Source of the DNA: Ryuthela nishihirai
Taxonomy: Eukaryota > Arthropoda > Arachnida > Araneae > Heptathelidae
Assembly: GCA_038380435.1 (NCBI GenBank)
Contig: JAWZYU010000007.1
Location: 26,887,001-26,951,000, forward strand
Direction of reading: 5' to 3'
DNA: 64,000 bases
The notes beneath the pieces are model-generated. The model did no database searches. It was given only the letters and a program-made list of their open reading frames with translations, and was not told the DNA's origin. The translations under genes were made by a program, and so were the position numbers. Positions 1 through 10,900 of the stretch are shown piece after piece; position 1 is the stretch's first letter; every line of letters starts with the position of its first letter.

Positions 1-341
1 TGATCCTAAGTGTAGATTTACTAAGAGGGTGAAACCATTGGTTTTTGAATATTAAACCTGTTTGGTCTAGTTCCTGAATCTTCTCTACCTTTCATATTTT
101 TTCTCTGTCCCTCGGGGCTCATCTCCTTTTGGTGATTCTTTGTACCCAGAGGTTTCAAGGACATCTTCAGACAGAGAAGGTAATGGAGTCTAGAGCCTGG
201 AACTTCAAATGTCATTTTCAAGCTATAAGCTATCAGCTTATAGATCATGCTAATTTTAACTATGATGCAGAAATGTCAGAGCTCTGAAAATATCCACCTA
301 TAGATAATCCGGTTCGTAGATCTCCAGGAAAAACCTGAAGT
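1..341. other. Unrecognised AT-rich stretch
   Basis: I see no coding, RNA or transposon signature here. The open frames are short and show no family motif. Confidence 0.5.
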
Positions 342-575
342 CTAACCTCCGACGGGTTCTTCAAAGGCAACTAGAGGTCATGTAGAGGTCAAACTTGGAT
401 TATAGCTGCTACAAATGTGGACTTCAGGTAGTACATCTGGCAAACGTTATGAAATTTTGGATCCGAAGGGTCCTCCGCCGGGTTCTTCAAGGGCAACTAG
501 AGGTCATGTAGAGGTCACACCGTGGACTACAGCTGCTACAAATGTGGACATCGGTGTCTCGGTGTGTTTCAGGCA
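342..575. repeat. Two-copy tandem duplication, period about 126 bp
   Basis: A segment containing GGGTTCTTCAA, AACTAGAGGTCATGTAGAGG and GCTGCTACAAATGTGGAC starts near 354 and again near 480. The copies differ by a few substitutions. The 60-codon frame across it is a by-product of the duplication. Confidence 0.75.
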
Positions 576-602
576 GTACAACCTGAGAGTCAAATGAGAG
601 TC

Positions 603-3362
603 AATTCCATTAATCATTTTCTTTCCTTAGATAATTGGAATGTGAGGATTCTGCACAGAGATTATTCTCTTGATATCCTCATACAATAATTCCACCGTTA
701 TAATTTAGAAATTCTAGTCTTGCAAGAGCCAAGATGAACAGATAAAGGTCGTATTTTCAAAAATAATCTTAAATTTCTCTTTTCAGGGAGGGAAGACAAT
801 AAACATCATAGAGGAGTGGGTCTGCTTCTCAGCAGACACGCTAGTGATGCTCTTGTAGGATATGAGTGCATTAATGAAAGGTTTCTTAAAAAAATTAGTT
901 TTAAAAAAATTTAATTAACGCAAAATTTCAAACAAGCATTAAAGACTTGAATGTTATCTGCTGTTATGCCCCCACTGAGGATGCTGATGAGAATGAGAAG
1001 GATAGGTTTTACGAACAACTTCAAGATATTTTGAATTCTGTCAAGAAAGGAGATATTACCCTTGTTCTAGGTGACTTCAATGCCAAAGTTGGCAGTGACT
1101 CTGACCTTTGGGGAGGGGTGATGGGAACTTTTGGTGTTGGTAGCTGCAATGGCAATGGGCAACGTCTCCTACAAGTAAGTAAACTTAATGGTTGGAGAAT
1201 AACTAACACTCATTACAAACACCGCGACATACATAAGTAAACGTGGGTTTCACCATATGGGCTGCATAAGAATATGATTGATTACATCTTAATTAACAGC
1301 AAATGGGCTACTTCTGTTAGGAATATCAGGTCATATAGGGGAGCTGAAATTGGATCTGACCATTACCTTCTTAAAAGTGTCTTGCAACTTAAACTTAACA
1401 AGTTTTGTGCTAAGGCTAACAAAGTTACCTTTAACACTGAAGCTCTAAAAGACTAATTTATAGCTAAAGCTTACCAAGATAAGTTACTTAATCGTTATGA
1501 CAGTCATGGTTTGCTTACTACTGAAGTTGAGGAGGAATGGGACCGTTTTAAACAGGCTTTTCTTGAAACTAACAGTAAAACATTTAATAAAAAAAATTCC
1601 TTTTTTCCTAAAAGACTATAGGAATATCAGCCCACTTTCTGTTCCGAGTACTATGGCACTTGAGCTTATTTCAGAAAGAACTGCAGGAATGACCTTAATC
1701 AACACCCTACTAGTCCTACCAGAAACCAATATAAAGAGTCTAATAAACATGTAAAGGATCAATTAGCTGCTGATAAGAATCTTTGGCTTGATGGCTTGGC
1801 TGACAGATGAAGCAGTTAGAAAGCACAATAGAACAGAGCTACACCAGATAGTTAATATTTCGTGTGGTAGGAAACGGATAGGTATGTAGGTATTGAAGAA
1901 TAAACTAAGTAAGGTTATAGAAGGGAGGATTCTGTCATGGTTATAGGTGACGCTGAGCATTTCAGTGATGTTCTAAACAATGTGGTTAGTTCTACTCTAA
2001 TTGTTTTTCATGATGATAGATGCATTACTGTCTTTAATGTTGGCCCTATAACAAGTCTGAAGTTAATTTGGCTGTTTCTAAACTTAAACTGCATAAATCC
2101 CCAGGGGTAGATGAAATTACTACGGAAATGCTTAAAGCTGGGAATGTTTCAGTTACCACGTGGATGACTGAAATTTTGAATACCTTTTATCATAAAGATA
2201 TGGTTCCTAAGGATTTTACCAGAACTATTTATTATTCCTATTTTTAAAAAAAGGTGACCTCAGTTCTTGTGATAACTATAGGGGTATCAGCCTACTTTCT
2301 GTACCAGGTAAAGGTTTTTGCACGATTGTGCTTAATGGAATTAAGAATCTGGTTGATGAGCAATGTAGATTCAGAAGTGGTAGGGGATGTGTAGATGAGA
2401 TAGTTTCACTCAGGCAGTTTCTTTGGTTGCTAGCTTTGTTGATTTCAAAAAGCCTTTTGACTCTGTTGACCGTCATAATTTGTGGTTGATTGTGAGATCG
2501 TATGGCATACCACAGAAGTTAGTTAACACAATGAAAGCTCTATATAATAATACTGAATTGTGTATGAGAGTTGACAAGGCTGTAGCAATTGGTTTAGCAT
2601 TGCTTCTGGTGTTTGACAAGGATGCATTTTGTCTCCTTTTCTCTTTAGTTTGGTTATTGATTATGTTATGCGAAATTCACTGCAAGTGAAATATTTTGGC
2701 TTTAAATGGTCTGTAGATCTGAAAATATCTTATTTAGATTATGCTGATGATTTAGCCCTTTTGACAAATGATGTTATGAGATGAACTCTCATTCGAGCTG
2801 TTGATGAGACTGGTAGTAGAGTAGGTTTGGTTATAAACAGAGAGAAACTAAAGTGATAAAAATTGGTCAGGCAAGCTGTGATTCAGTAAATATGAATGTT
2901 TGCTAAAATTAGACTGTATAATAGTTTGGTTCTTTCTAGGGTTAGTTATAAGAGTGAAACTTGGACGCTTTATAAACAAGATAATAAGAAACTTGATGCT
3001 TCTGATTCTAGATGCTTACGCACCACCTTGAGCATTAGGTGGTTCAACTTTGTAAATAGTGATGAGGTTAGGCAAAGCAGTAATCAACCGCCTTTGAGCA
3101 GCATATTGTGCAGTGAGAGACTCCGTTGATTTGGCCATGTTGCCCGCATGGATAATAATAATTAGCGAATAGGGTTATGAACAGTGTTCTTAAAGGTCTC
3201 AGAAAGAGGGGAGACCTAGGATGCGGTGCGCAGACAATGTCAAACAGGACTTTGTTAAAATTGATATGCGGTGGCTAAATGCAACAGCATAGCTCAGGAC
3301 AGATATGCTTATATGCAGAACTAAATTGCTGTTGGAACTAAATTTCTTTTTGGCTGCTTATT
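603..3362 (+). mobile_element. RTE-type LINE, old degraded copy (copy A)
   Basis: This is the most decayed of the RTE copies in the window. It aligns in order with copies B, C and E, from a WNVR-like start near 640 to the terminal region near 3350. Pieces of the endonuclease (GDFNAKVG near 1070, SDHYL near 1357) and of the reverse transcriptase (YADD near 2740) can be read. They lie in several frames broken by indels and stops, and internal deletions are visible, for example near 1575-1620 and 2400-2420. The ORF2 product of this family nicks DNA and copies its own RNA; this copy cannot. Its divergence from the other copies marks it as an old insertion. Confidence 0.9.
947..3129 (+). pseudogene. 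RTE endonuclease/reverse transcriptase pseudogene
   Basis: Frames at 947-1240 (endonuclease middle), 1274-1456 (endonuclease end, with SDH), 2423-2689 (RT fingers/palm, SVDRHNLW) and 2896-3129 (C-terminal SETWTL region) are consecutive pieces of one LINE protein. Each has a close match in the 927-codon frame at 7817-10600. Stops and frameshifts separate them. Confidence 0.88.
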
Positions 3363-4255
3363 AATACGTTGACGTGAAGGAAAAATGGCGTTCTGATAGC
3401 AATCACACTTACTACCGATGACAATTCACTACGATGTACATAGCTATCTAATCGGAATTTCTACGAGTCTGATACATTTTTAAAATTGAATTTGCCATTC
3501 AAGAAATAAACGCTAAATACTGAGCTAAGAAATAGATCGGTGTAAACATTTAAGTTATGCTTCTAATGCTATATATTATTGTACCCAGATTCGCAGATCA
3601 TTCGTAGATTATTATTTCATAGATCCATATTTGCAAATCATCATTTCCCCATGCCTTTGACCACAGTAAATTTTTAGCGCCTTCCTCTCAACTTGTCTTT
3701 CAGAGCAAGCTGAATCGCCTAGCAACAACGAAGATAACTACATATCACGCGACATGAAGAACACCATCGTCAATCAATTTTCAGCAGAGATGTGGTCAAT
3801 TTGTAACCCTAGCAACAGTACCGACAAATGAAGAGAGGACCAAAGTCAGCGAGTTAGTCATCTACAGTCACCCAGCAGGTACCTCCAAACACGAATAGAA
3901 TACCTATTCAAAACCACACAACATCAGGAATGCATTCAGCAGGACTTTCTGCGCTAAATTCAGCTCTTTCACCGGAAAAGCGTAACGAAGAAACGACCTT
4001 TTCGACAATTGAATGGGTAGACGACAGTTTACGATGCCTTCCGGCCAAGGTTGCGTGCATCGCGTGACTTTCACTTCACCTCGGCCGAGACGGTAGCAGC
4101 GACATTACCCCTTTGAAGAGAAGTAAAAATGCATCCACAGGTTGGTTGAACACCATCGATCCCAAAACTCATAAATAAGTCTTGTGTAATCGCATCAGAT
4201 TACGACCACGATTTACCGTTTTGAACTCTTAAAGAATTGTTCGAGACATCTAGAT
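3363..4255. other. No recognisable feature
   Basis: Mixed-composition sequence between the end of LINE copy A and a tRNA-like segment. No open frame over 60 codons and no repeat shared with the rest of the window were seen. Confidence 0.45.
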
Positions 4256-4345
4256 CTACACAGTGGCTCAGTGGTATCGCGTTGGCTCTCGTGACAATGA
4301 GACTGCAGAGGTGAGGGTTCCAGTCCCGGGTATGGAGGGCATGAA
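4256..4345 (+). repeat. tRNA-like segment, probable SINE head
   Basis: TGGCTCAGTGGTATCGCG resembles a Pol III A box, and GGGTTCCAGTCCC about 45 bases later resembles a B box. The acceptor arms do not pair convincingly, so this is more likely a decayed tRNA-derived SINE than a tRNA gene. Confidence 0.5.
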
Positions 4346-4551
4346 TGTTTTTCTGTTATATTTGTGTGATTGTCCTTCAATAACAAAAACTTTTCACTTG
4401 TATATAGATAGATATGTTAGATATGTTAAAAAAAATTCTATGTTATCCAATTGGGACATTATGGGGAACATTGGCTATAAGTACCAGTAAACAAATCGAA
4501 AAAAAGAAAAGAAAAATCTACACATTGATCCTGAAGATCCCCCTTGCAGTA

Positions 4552-4597
4552 GATGTTGATTAACGAGACATCGAGGTAGGTCTCGTTAATCAACATC
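4552..4597. repeat. Perfect 18-bp inverted repeat, 10-nt loop
   Basis: GATGTTGATTAACGAGAC at 4552-4569 is the exact reverse complement of 4580-4597. No T-run follows, so a bacterial terminator reading does not apply. It may be the core of a tiny foldback element. Confidence 0.85.
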
Positions 4598-4941
4598 CCA
4601 CCTATTTGGTTAGGAGTGTAATAATTTAAGTTTTTAAATTGCTATTGTATTTTATTTGTGAAATTCTCTTTCCTTCAGATGTTATCCTACACTACATATC
4701 GCAAGCAGGGCTTGCAGAAATAACGGATTCACGCTTCCGATCACTTAGGTAAACTCAGTTCGTAACGTAATGGGAATGACTGCTGATTTTTCTTAATGGG
4801 AAATGACTGACGTTTTTTCGCGAATCCCGTGTTAACAAGCCCTTATAGGAAACTTCACGACTTGCCACATGAGAGCAGCACCGTTCCGCAGTAAGCTAAC
4901 CTATGCTAACGATAAATATATAGCAATCTATTCGAAGTCAC
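4598..4941. other. No recognisable feature
   Basis: AT-rich sequence up to the target duplication of the Mutator-like element. No coding or repeat signal was seen. Confidence 0.4.
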
Positions 4942-4950
4942 ATTGTAAAC

Positions 4951-6203
4951 GGTATTAGGACAGAATTACACAGGAAAAAATTACACGGAATAAAATTACA
5001 CAGCAAAAAATTACACGGAATAAAATTACACAGCAAAAATTACACAAGGAAGAAATTACACGAAATAAAAATTATACGTCCGAAATTACACATAGTACAA
5101 AATTTGTAGCATCCGTTGACAAATTCGTTATTTTGTAACTATTCAGTTTAACCCAGAGGCAGGACCGGGTTAAGGCCACCTGATGCCCTAAGCACAGCAC
5201 AACAATGATGCACCCTCGCCCTTCCATTGCTTAACTGACAAGACATGAAGACATTATTTTGCATCTTTTGATCCATGTATGCTGAAATGCTATGTATCTT
5301 CAAAGTTAGAAAACAATGGAATAAAAGATGTTTTGTTTCGTACAAATAATGATATTTCTCCATTAGAATATCTTTCTTAAAAATTGTCCACAAACATCGA
5401 TTTCTGTATAAAGAGGATCACAATCTATTCTGCGCAAAATAAATGAATGTGGATTGAAATCTTCATATGAATCTAATCAATCATTTGCGATACACATTAA
5501 AATGTTATTATCACTTGCCCTTTTACCAGAAGAAGAAGTATTGGAAGCTGATCTGTTCTCTGATTTAAATGAATATAATGAACAAATCGAGCAAATTCTC
5601 CTTTATTTCGAACGTACATATGTTCGGGGTGGACATCTGAGGAACGGCACTTACAGACAATCTCTATTTAATATTTCTAATTGTTACCATAGGCCATCTG
5701 CAGCCAACTGTATAGCAAGGACTACAAATTGTATCGAAGGATGGCACTACGGACTTCAGTCACTTTTTCAGTGTTCCCATCCAACTGTTTGGAAATTTCT
5801 AGACAGCATCGTCAAAGAATTATCCTTACAACATACAAACTATTTGCAGCATTTAACTGGTCAACGAAACCCCGGACGTGGTATGTAGGTACATTTCTTT
5901 TAAAACAACGTTTTTCAAATATTGTACAGAATTACGACTCTAATAGACGATTAGATTTCTTGCGTTGCATAGCTGATATGACTTAGTGTTTTTTTATTTG
6001 ATGTTTTATATTTAAATTTAATTTTATCTATGTATTTTTAAGTGAAATTTTTTGTAATTATAAGAAAATTTTAAATAGAAATTGAATAGTGTAATTTTTT
6101 TCCTTGTGCATTTTTCCCATGTGTAATTTATTCCTTGTGCAATTCTGTCCATGTGTAATTTTATCACGTGTAATTTTTCCTGTGTAATTTTATCATGTAA
6201 CCA
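4951..6203 (+). mobile_element. Mutator-like (MULE) DNA transposon, internally decayed
   Basis: A 9-bp direct repeat, ATTGTAAAC, flanks the unit at 4942-4950 and 6204-6212. Inside it the ends are inverted: the left starts GGTATTAGGACAGAATTACA and the reverse complement of the right starts GGTTACATGATAAAATTACA. The match continues through several more TTACAC-containing steps (4963-5095 and 6080-6195). The interior holds a MULE transposase remnant. A 9-bp target duplication plus long subterminal repeats fits the Mutator superfamily. At about 1.25 kb it is far shorter than an autonomous MULE, so the catalytic part is lost. Confidence 0.82.
5415..5888 (+). pseudogene. MULE transposase, C-terminal remnant
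   Basis: The frame is open from just after a TAA near 5409 to 5888. The annotated 144-residue frame begins at TTG 5454, but the same frame upstream already reads as transposase (LRKINECGL). Family hallmarks of the region after the catalytic core are present: the R-K-I...GL..Y start, the LALLPEEEV helix, FERTYVRG, and the T-N-C-I-E-G-W-H box with HPTVWKFL. The DDE catalytic residues should lie upstream, but the sequence at 5100-5400 does not encode them. It is therefore a fragment, either the relic of an autonomous copy or part of a non-autonomous element. Confidence 0.8.
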
Positions 6204-6212
6204 ATTGTAAAC

Positions 6213-7137
6213 ACGCAGACAGATGGTTAATCAAATCCAATAAACTCGAATCTTTCTTAGAGATAGAAAGGGAATAATGATTTAAATTCTCCATAAGGAA
6301 AAATTTGTTTCAAAATAATTTGCCAGATAAGTGTTACAACTGAAAATTGTTATCCATTTGAATCCTAAATTTTCTAGTGTTTACTCACTAATATTATTTA
6401 ACGGTAATTCTCTAAAGAGCAAAATTTAAATTATATCTAAAGCAATTCTTTACCTAATTTAATAATTTTAACTGCTATTGCAATAGAGCTTATTATTAAG
6501 GGAAATGCATAAGCAATAGATTTAAGAAAAATCGCTTTGATATTAATACCTGATTTTTTTAATTAACCATGAAGTGGAAAATTTGCTAAAAAATTTAATT
6601 ATTAAGAGTAATCACTTCGAAATGCAATAAGCACCAATTTATGTTGCGGCACAGAATTGACTCTTTATGGGTTAACTTTTTTATTTCAATGTTCTTCTCC
6701 CGACTTACAAGCCCCCTCCTGTTTTTTACTTGTTTAATGTTATTTTTTATTACCTCAATAGACGATGTTACATAAAGTAGTTCCATTTAGAAGGATAAAG
6801 AGACTCCATTTAGAATGTAGCTCTAAGACTCCTATTTAGAACTTTTTTTCCAGGGCACCGATTTAGAACTTGGCTCCAGGGATTCCAATTGCTTAATTAG
6901 CCCTGGTTCATACATGTATTAGTGCAGTTCAAAACGCTGACAAACTGTTATAAAATTTAGACAGAAAGAAAGGTGGTGTGAAATCGTGCTTTTATTTATG
7001 TAATCAGTTATTTATATTTAATTTCTGATAACATGGGTAGGCGCAAATGCTGTCAGATTTGACAGCTGAAATATTTACAGTTGAAGCATTTTTCTGGAGA
7101 AAGGTTTAGACTTTAGCCTGTTCTGCCGCTTCTTCAG
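6213..7137. other. AT-rich stretch with a short CCATTTAGAA-like repeat
   Basis: Mostly featureless AT-rich sequence. Near 6783-6880 the phrase CATTTAGAA/GATTTAGAAC recurs three or four times at spacings of about 25-35 bases, a degenerate local repeat. No coding signal was seen. Confidence 0.45.
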
Positions 7138-7588
7138 TACAGTCGCTCAAAAAATATCCGAACAGCATGGTTGATTACAGAATTCAGAAAAAATATCTGG
7201 CAACGATTCTTTTAGAAATTAGTGATCTGCCAACCTTCGTGTCACGTGACAACGTGACACGAAGATTGCCAGATCACTAATTTCTAAAAATATCGTTGCC
7301 AGATATTTTTTCTAAATTCTGCAATCAACCATATAAAAAAAATGAATAATACCCCTCAAGCAGCTGCTTGCCACAGAGATCTGACAGGAGCCTGTCAGTT
7401 TATATGCCACAGTAGAAGATCTGAGAGGATGGCAGAACCTCAGCAGAAAAACGACACATACATCCATGCCTTACCCGGGGCTCGAACCTAGGTCACTTAG
7501 GTCAGTAGCCAAGCGCGCTAACCACTCGGCCATGGGACGGCTCAATCAATCAACCATAGTGTTCGGATATTTTTTTAAGTCGACTGTA
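7138..7588. mobile_element. Palindromic Tc1/mariner-type MITE, interrupted by a SINE
   Basis: The left end TACAGTCGCTCAAAAAATAT and the right end near 7560-7588 are inverted copies. Both bear the TA target dinucleotide typical of Tc1/mariner. The arms fold back on each other around GTGTCACGTGACA near 7240. SINE-A at 7334-7542 sits in the right arm and is flanked by CAATCAACCATA at 7322-7333 and 7547-7558. Related copies lie at 22643, 26487 and 27610. Confidence 0.85.
7334..7542 (-). mobile_element. SINE-A copy in a Tc1/mariner MITE
   Basis: tRNA-like head with B box GGTTCGAGCCC (reverse strand, near 7485) and A box TGGCCGAGTGGTTAGC (near 7525). The 3' end is GCTGCTTGAGG followed by an AT-rich tail. 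A 12-bp target duplication (CAATCAACCATA) shows insertion by reverse transcription. Confidence 0.9.
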
Positions 7589-7801
7589 CATTTACTGCCA
7601 TAATTTGCAAAAAATGGTTTTAAAAATTTCGGTATTTTTATTTTGCAAAGAGTTTTTACATGGTTTTGATCGTTAATAAAACAATGAAATAATATATTTT
7701 TGCATAACTTTCACAGAAATGTAGGTGGTAATAGGGTTAATAGTTTTCTCTTCAAGCTCAAATTTGGCAACACTTTTAACAGCTAAAACACTTACAAATT
7801 C

Positions 7802-10640
7802 AAAGATATTCTAGGCTTGCAAGAGACCAGATGGACAGGTAAAGGTGAGATACTTAAAAATAACTTTAAATTTCTCTTTACAGGGAGGGAGGATGGAAAG
7901 CATCACCAAGGCGTGGGTCTGCTGCTCTGCAGACATGCTAGTGACGCTCTTCTAAGATATGAGTGCATTAATGAAAGGTTTCTTACAGCAAAATTTCAGA
8001 CAAGCATTAAAAACTTGAATGTTATCTGCTGTTATGCCCCCACTGAGGATGCTGATGAGGATGAGAAGGATAGGTTTTACGGACAACTTCAGGACATTTT
8101 GAATTCTGTGAAGAAAGGAGATATTACCCTTGTTCTTGGTGACTTCAATGCCAAAGTTGGTACCGATCCTGACCTTTGGGGAGGAGTAATAGGTCCTTTT
8201 GGTATTGGTAGCTGCAATGGCAATGGGCAACGTCTCCTACAGGTAAGTAAACTCAATGGTTTCAGAATAACTAACACATATTACAAACACCGCGACATAC
8301 ATAAATACACATGGGTTTCACCTGATGGGCTGCATAGCAATATGATTGATTATATATTAATTAACAGCAAATGGGCTAGTTCTGTTAGAAATACCAGGGC
8401 ATATAGGGGAGCTGAAATTGGATCTGACCATTACCTTGTTAAAAGTGTCTTGCAACTTAAACTTAAAAAGTGTTGTGCTAGAGTTAAAAAATTTACCTTT
8501 AATACTGAAGCTCTGAAAGACCCAGTTATAGCTAAAGCTTACCATGATAGGTTACTTAGTCATTATGACGGTCATGGTTTGCTTAATACTGAAGTTGAGG
8601 AAGAATGGGGTCATTTTAAACAGGCTTTTTTGGAAACTAACAGTGCTCTTTTAGGAAAAAAGGAGCAGAGGAGGCAGAATTATTTAAGTGACAAGGCAAT
8701 TGAGCTTATTTCAGAAAGAAGGAATTGCAGGAATGTCCTTAATCAGTACCCTACTAGTCCTAATAGAAAAGATTACAGAGAGCTTAATAAACGTGTAAAG
8801 GATCAGTTAGCTACTGATAAAAATCTTTGGCTTGATAGCTTGGCTGACAAAGCTGAGGAAGCGGTTAGGCAGCACAACAGCAGAGAGCTGTACCAGATAG
8901 TTAATGTTTTATGTGGTAGAAAACGGACAGGCATACAGGGATTGAAGGATAAACAAGGTAAGGTTATAGAAGGTGAGGATTCTCTCATGGCTAGGTGGGC
9001 TGAGCATTTCAGTGATGTTCTAAACAATGTGGTTAGTTCTACTCCCATTGTTTGTAATGATGATAGATGCATTGGCAGCTTTAATGTTGGCCCTATAACA
9101 CAATCTGAAGTTAGTTTGGCTATCTCTAAACTGAAACTTCATAAATCCCCAGGGGTAGATGAAATTACTACAGAAATGCTCAGAGCTGGGAATGTTTTGG
9201 TTATCACTTGGATGACTGAAATTTTGAATAACTTTTATGATAAAGGCATGGTTCCTAAAGATTTTACCAGAGCTATTATTATCCCTATTTTCAAAAAAGG
9301 TGATCGCAGTTCTTGTGATAACTATAGGGGTATCAGCCTACTCTCTGTTCCAGGTAAAGTTCTTTCCATGATTGTGCTTAATAGAATTAAGAATCTGGTT
9401 GACAGGCAATTGCGTGATGAGCAATGTGGATTCAGAAGTGGTAGGGGATGTGTAGATCAGATATTTTCACTTAGGCAGATTCTTGAGAAATGTTTAGAAT
9501 TTCAGAAACCTTTGGTTGCTAGCTTTGTTGATTTCAGAAAGGCTTTCGACTCTGTTGATCGTCATAATTTGTGGTTGATTGTGAGATCATATGGTATACC
9601 AGACAAGTTAGTTAACATAATGAAAGCTCTCTATAATAACACTGAGTCATGTGTGAGAGTTGGTAAGTCTTGTAGCAATTGGTTTAGCATTACTTCTGGT
9701 GTTCGACAAGGGTGCATTTTGTCTCCTTTTCTCTTTAATTTGGTTGTTGATTATGTTATGCGAAATTCACTTCAAGGGAAAGCTTTTGGCCTTAAATGGG
9801 CTGGAGATACGAAAATTTCTGATTTAGATTATGCTGATGATTTAGCCCTTTTGGCAAATGATGTTGATGAGATGAACTCTTTCATTCGAACTGTTGATGA
9901 GACTGGGAGTACAGTAGGTTTGGTTATAAACAGAGAGAAAACTAAAGTGATGAAAATTGGTCAGGCAGGTTGTGATTCAGTTAATCTGAATGGTTGCAGT
10001 CTTGAGCAGGTGTCACAGTTTAATTATCTTGGGAGCTATGTAACTGATACTGGTGATGTGCGGCATGAGATTAACAGACGAATAGGGATTGCTGCCGGGA
10101 CTTTTAAAAATCTATGGAGATTGTGGAGAAATAGGCGTATACACCTAAAGACTAAAATTAGACTGTATAATAGTTTGGTTCTTTCTAGGGTTAGTTATGG
10201 TAGTGAAACTTGGACGCTGTGTAAACAAGATAACAGGAAACTAGATGCTTTTGATTCTAGATGCTTACGCAGTATCTTGGGTATTAGGTGGTTTAACTTT
10301 GTAACTAATGATGAGGTTAGGCAAAGGAGTCTGCAACCTCCTTTAAGCAGCATATTGTGCAGAGAGAGACTCCGCTGGTTTGGCCATGTTGCCCGTATGG
10401 ATAATTATAGATTGGCGAATAGGGTTATGAACAGTGTGCCTAGAGGCTTCAGAAGGAGGGGGAGACCTAGGATGCGGTGGACAGACAATGTCAAACAGGA
10501 CCTTGTTAGAATTGGTGTGCAGTGGCCGGATGCAGCAGATGTAGCTCAGGACAGATATGCTTGGAGAAGTAAACTGCGTGGTCTGGTTGGACCTCCGTAG
10601 CCCATGGCTGCTTGAGGATGATGATGATGATGATATTTTA
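7802..10640 (+). mobile_element. RTE-type LINE, 5'-truncated, coding region open (copy B)
   Basis: The element begins abruptly inside the endonuclease, at a point matching about residue 72 of the full protein (compare copy C). It runs to GGCTGCTTGAGG followed by a short GAT microsatellite at 10617-10632. 5' truncation and a short GAT tail are typical of RTE-clade retrotransposition. High identity to copies C and E and the unbroken frame suggest recent insertion. Confidence 0.93.
7817..10600 (+). CDS. RTE LINE ORF: endonuclease plus reverse transcriptase, N-terminally truncated
   Basis: This 927-residue frame encodes the retrotransposition protein that nicks target DNA and primes reverse transcription on it. 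The apurinic-type endonuclease occupies about residues 1-215: Q-E-T-R-W carries the metal-binding Glu, GDFNAKVG the Asp/Asn pair, and SDHYLV the C-terminal Asp-His. Reverse transcriptase covers about 420-720, with the fingers motif GDRSSCDNYRGISLL, palm VDFRKAFDSV, SGVRQGCILSP and catalytic YADD. The C-terminal region (SETWTLCKQD, RWFGHVARM, GRPRMRW) is typical of RTE-like proteins. There is no true start: the initial TTG is only where the open frame begins, and about 72 residues including the WNVRTL motif are missing. The protein may be enzymatically intact for RT, but this copy lacks its promoter and start. Confidence 0.93.
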   Translation: MQETRWTGKGEILKNNFKFLFTGREDGKHHQGVGLLLCRHASDALLRYECINERFLTAKFQTSIKNLNVICCYAPTEDADEDEKDRFYGQLQDILNSVKKGDITLVLGDFNAKVGTDPDLWGGVIGPFGIGSCNGNGQRLLQVSKLNGFRITNTYYKHRDIHKYTWVSPDGLHSNMIDYILINSKWASSVRNTRAYRGAEIGSDHYLVKSVLQLKLKKCCARVKKFTFNTEALKDPVIAKAYHDRLLSHYDGHGLLNTEVEEEWGHFKQAFLETNSALLGKKEQRRQNYLSDKAIELISERRNCRNVLNQYPTSPNRKDYRELNKRVKDQLATDKNLWLDSLADKAEEAVRQHNSRELYQIVNVLCGRKRTGIQGLKDKQGKVIEGEDSLMARWAEHFSDVLNNVVSSTPIVCNDDRCIGSFNVGPITQSEVSLAISKLKLHKSPGVDEITTEMLRAGNVLVITWMTEILNNFYDKGMVPKDFTRAIIIPIFKKGDRSSCDNYRGISLLSVPGKVLSMIVLNRIKNLVDRQLRDEQCGFRSGRGCVDQIFSLRQILEKCLEFQKPLVASFVDFRKAFDSVDRHNLWLIVRSYGIPDKLVNIMKALYNNTESCVRVGKSCSNWFSITSGVRQGCILSPFLFNLVVDYVMRNSLQGKAFGLKWAGDTKISDLDYADDLALLANDVDEMNSFIRTVDETGSTVGLVINREKTKVMKIGQAGCDSVNLNGCSLEQVSQFNYLGSYVTDTGDVRHEINRRIGIAAGTFKNLWRLWRNRRIHLKTKIRLYNSLVLSRVSYGSETWTLCKQDNRKLDAFDSRCLRSILGIRWFNFVTNDEVRQRSLQPPLSSILCRERLRWFGHVARMDNYRLANRVMNSVPRGFRRRGRPRMRWTDNVKQDLVRIGVQWPDAADVAQDRYAWRSKLRGLVGPP

Positions 10641-10900
10641 AACCAACATGATTAAGATTTCGAATAATGTCTGTTGATGGTGACTGAGTATTTAATTTGA
10701 GATGACAATATTAAATAGCTTAGAGTAGCTGTCAACGGGAATCTAACTTCGAAGCTCTATAAATTTTAAAATATGCATTTAATAAAAAACTGTGACTGAA
10801 GATAAACATTTTACAGGATTCTTTTCGAGTCCCCCGTGTCTGAGTGTGTGCAGAAGTATACTTGTCTCTCTACCTTGTCAGGATGTTGCTGTTATGTAAT
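10641..10900. other. Short unrecognised spacer
   Basis: AT-rich sequence between the LINE tail and a SINE. Nothing recognised. Confidence 0.4.

Noticed and set aside
5148..5393. 81-codon minus frame inside the Mutator-like element
   Set aside because: No transposase motif; opposite in strand to the recognisable transposase part.
7952..9072. Minus-strand frames of 62-92 codons opposite LINE copy B (and the same in copies A, C and E)
   Set aside because: They recur at identical places opposite every LINE copy and simply mirror the coding strand; no family motif.
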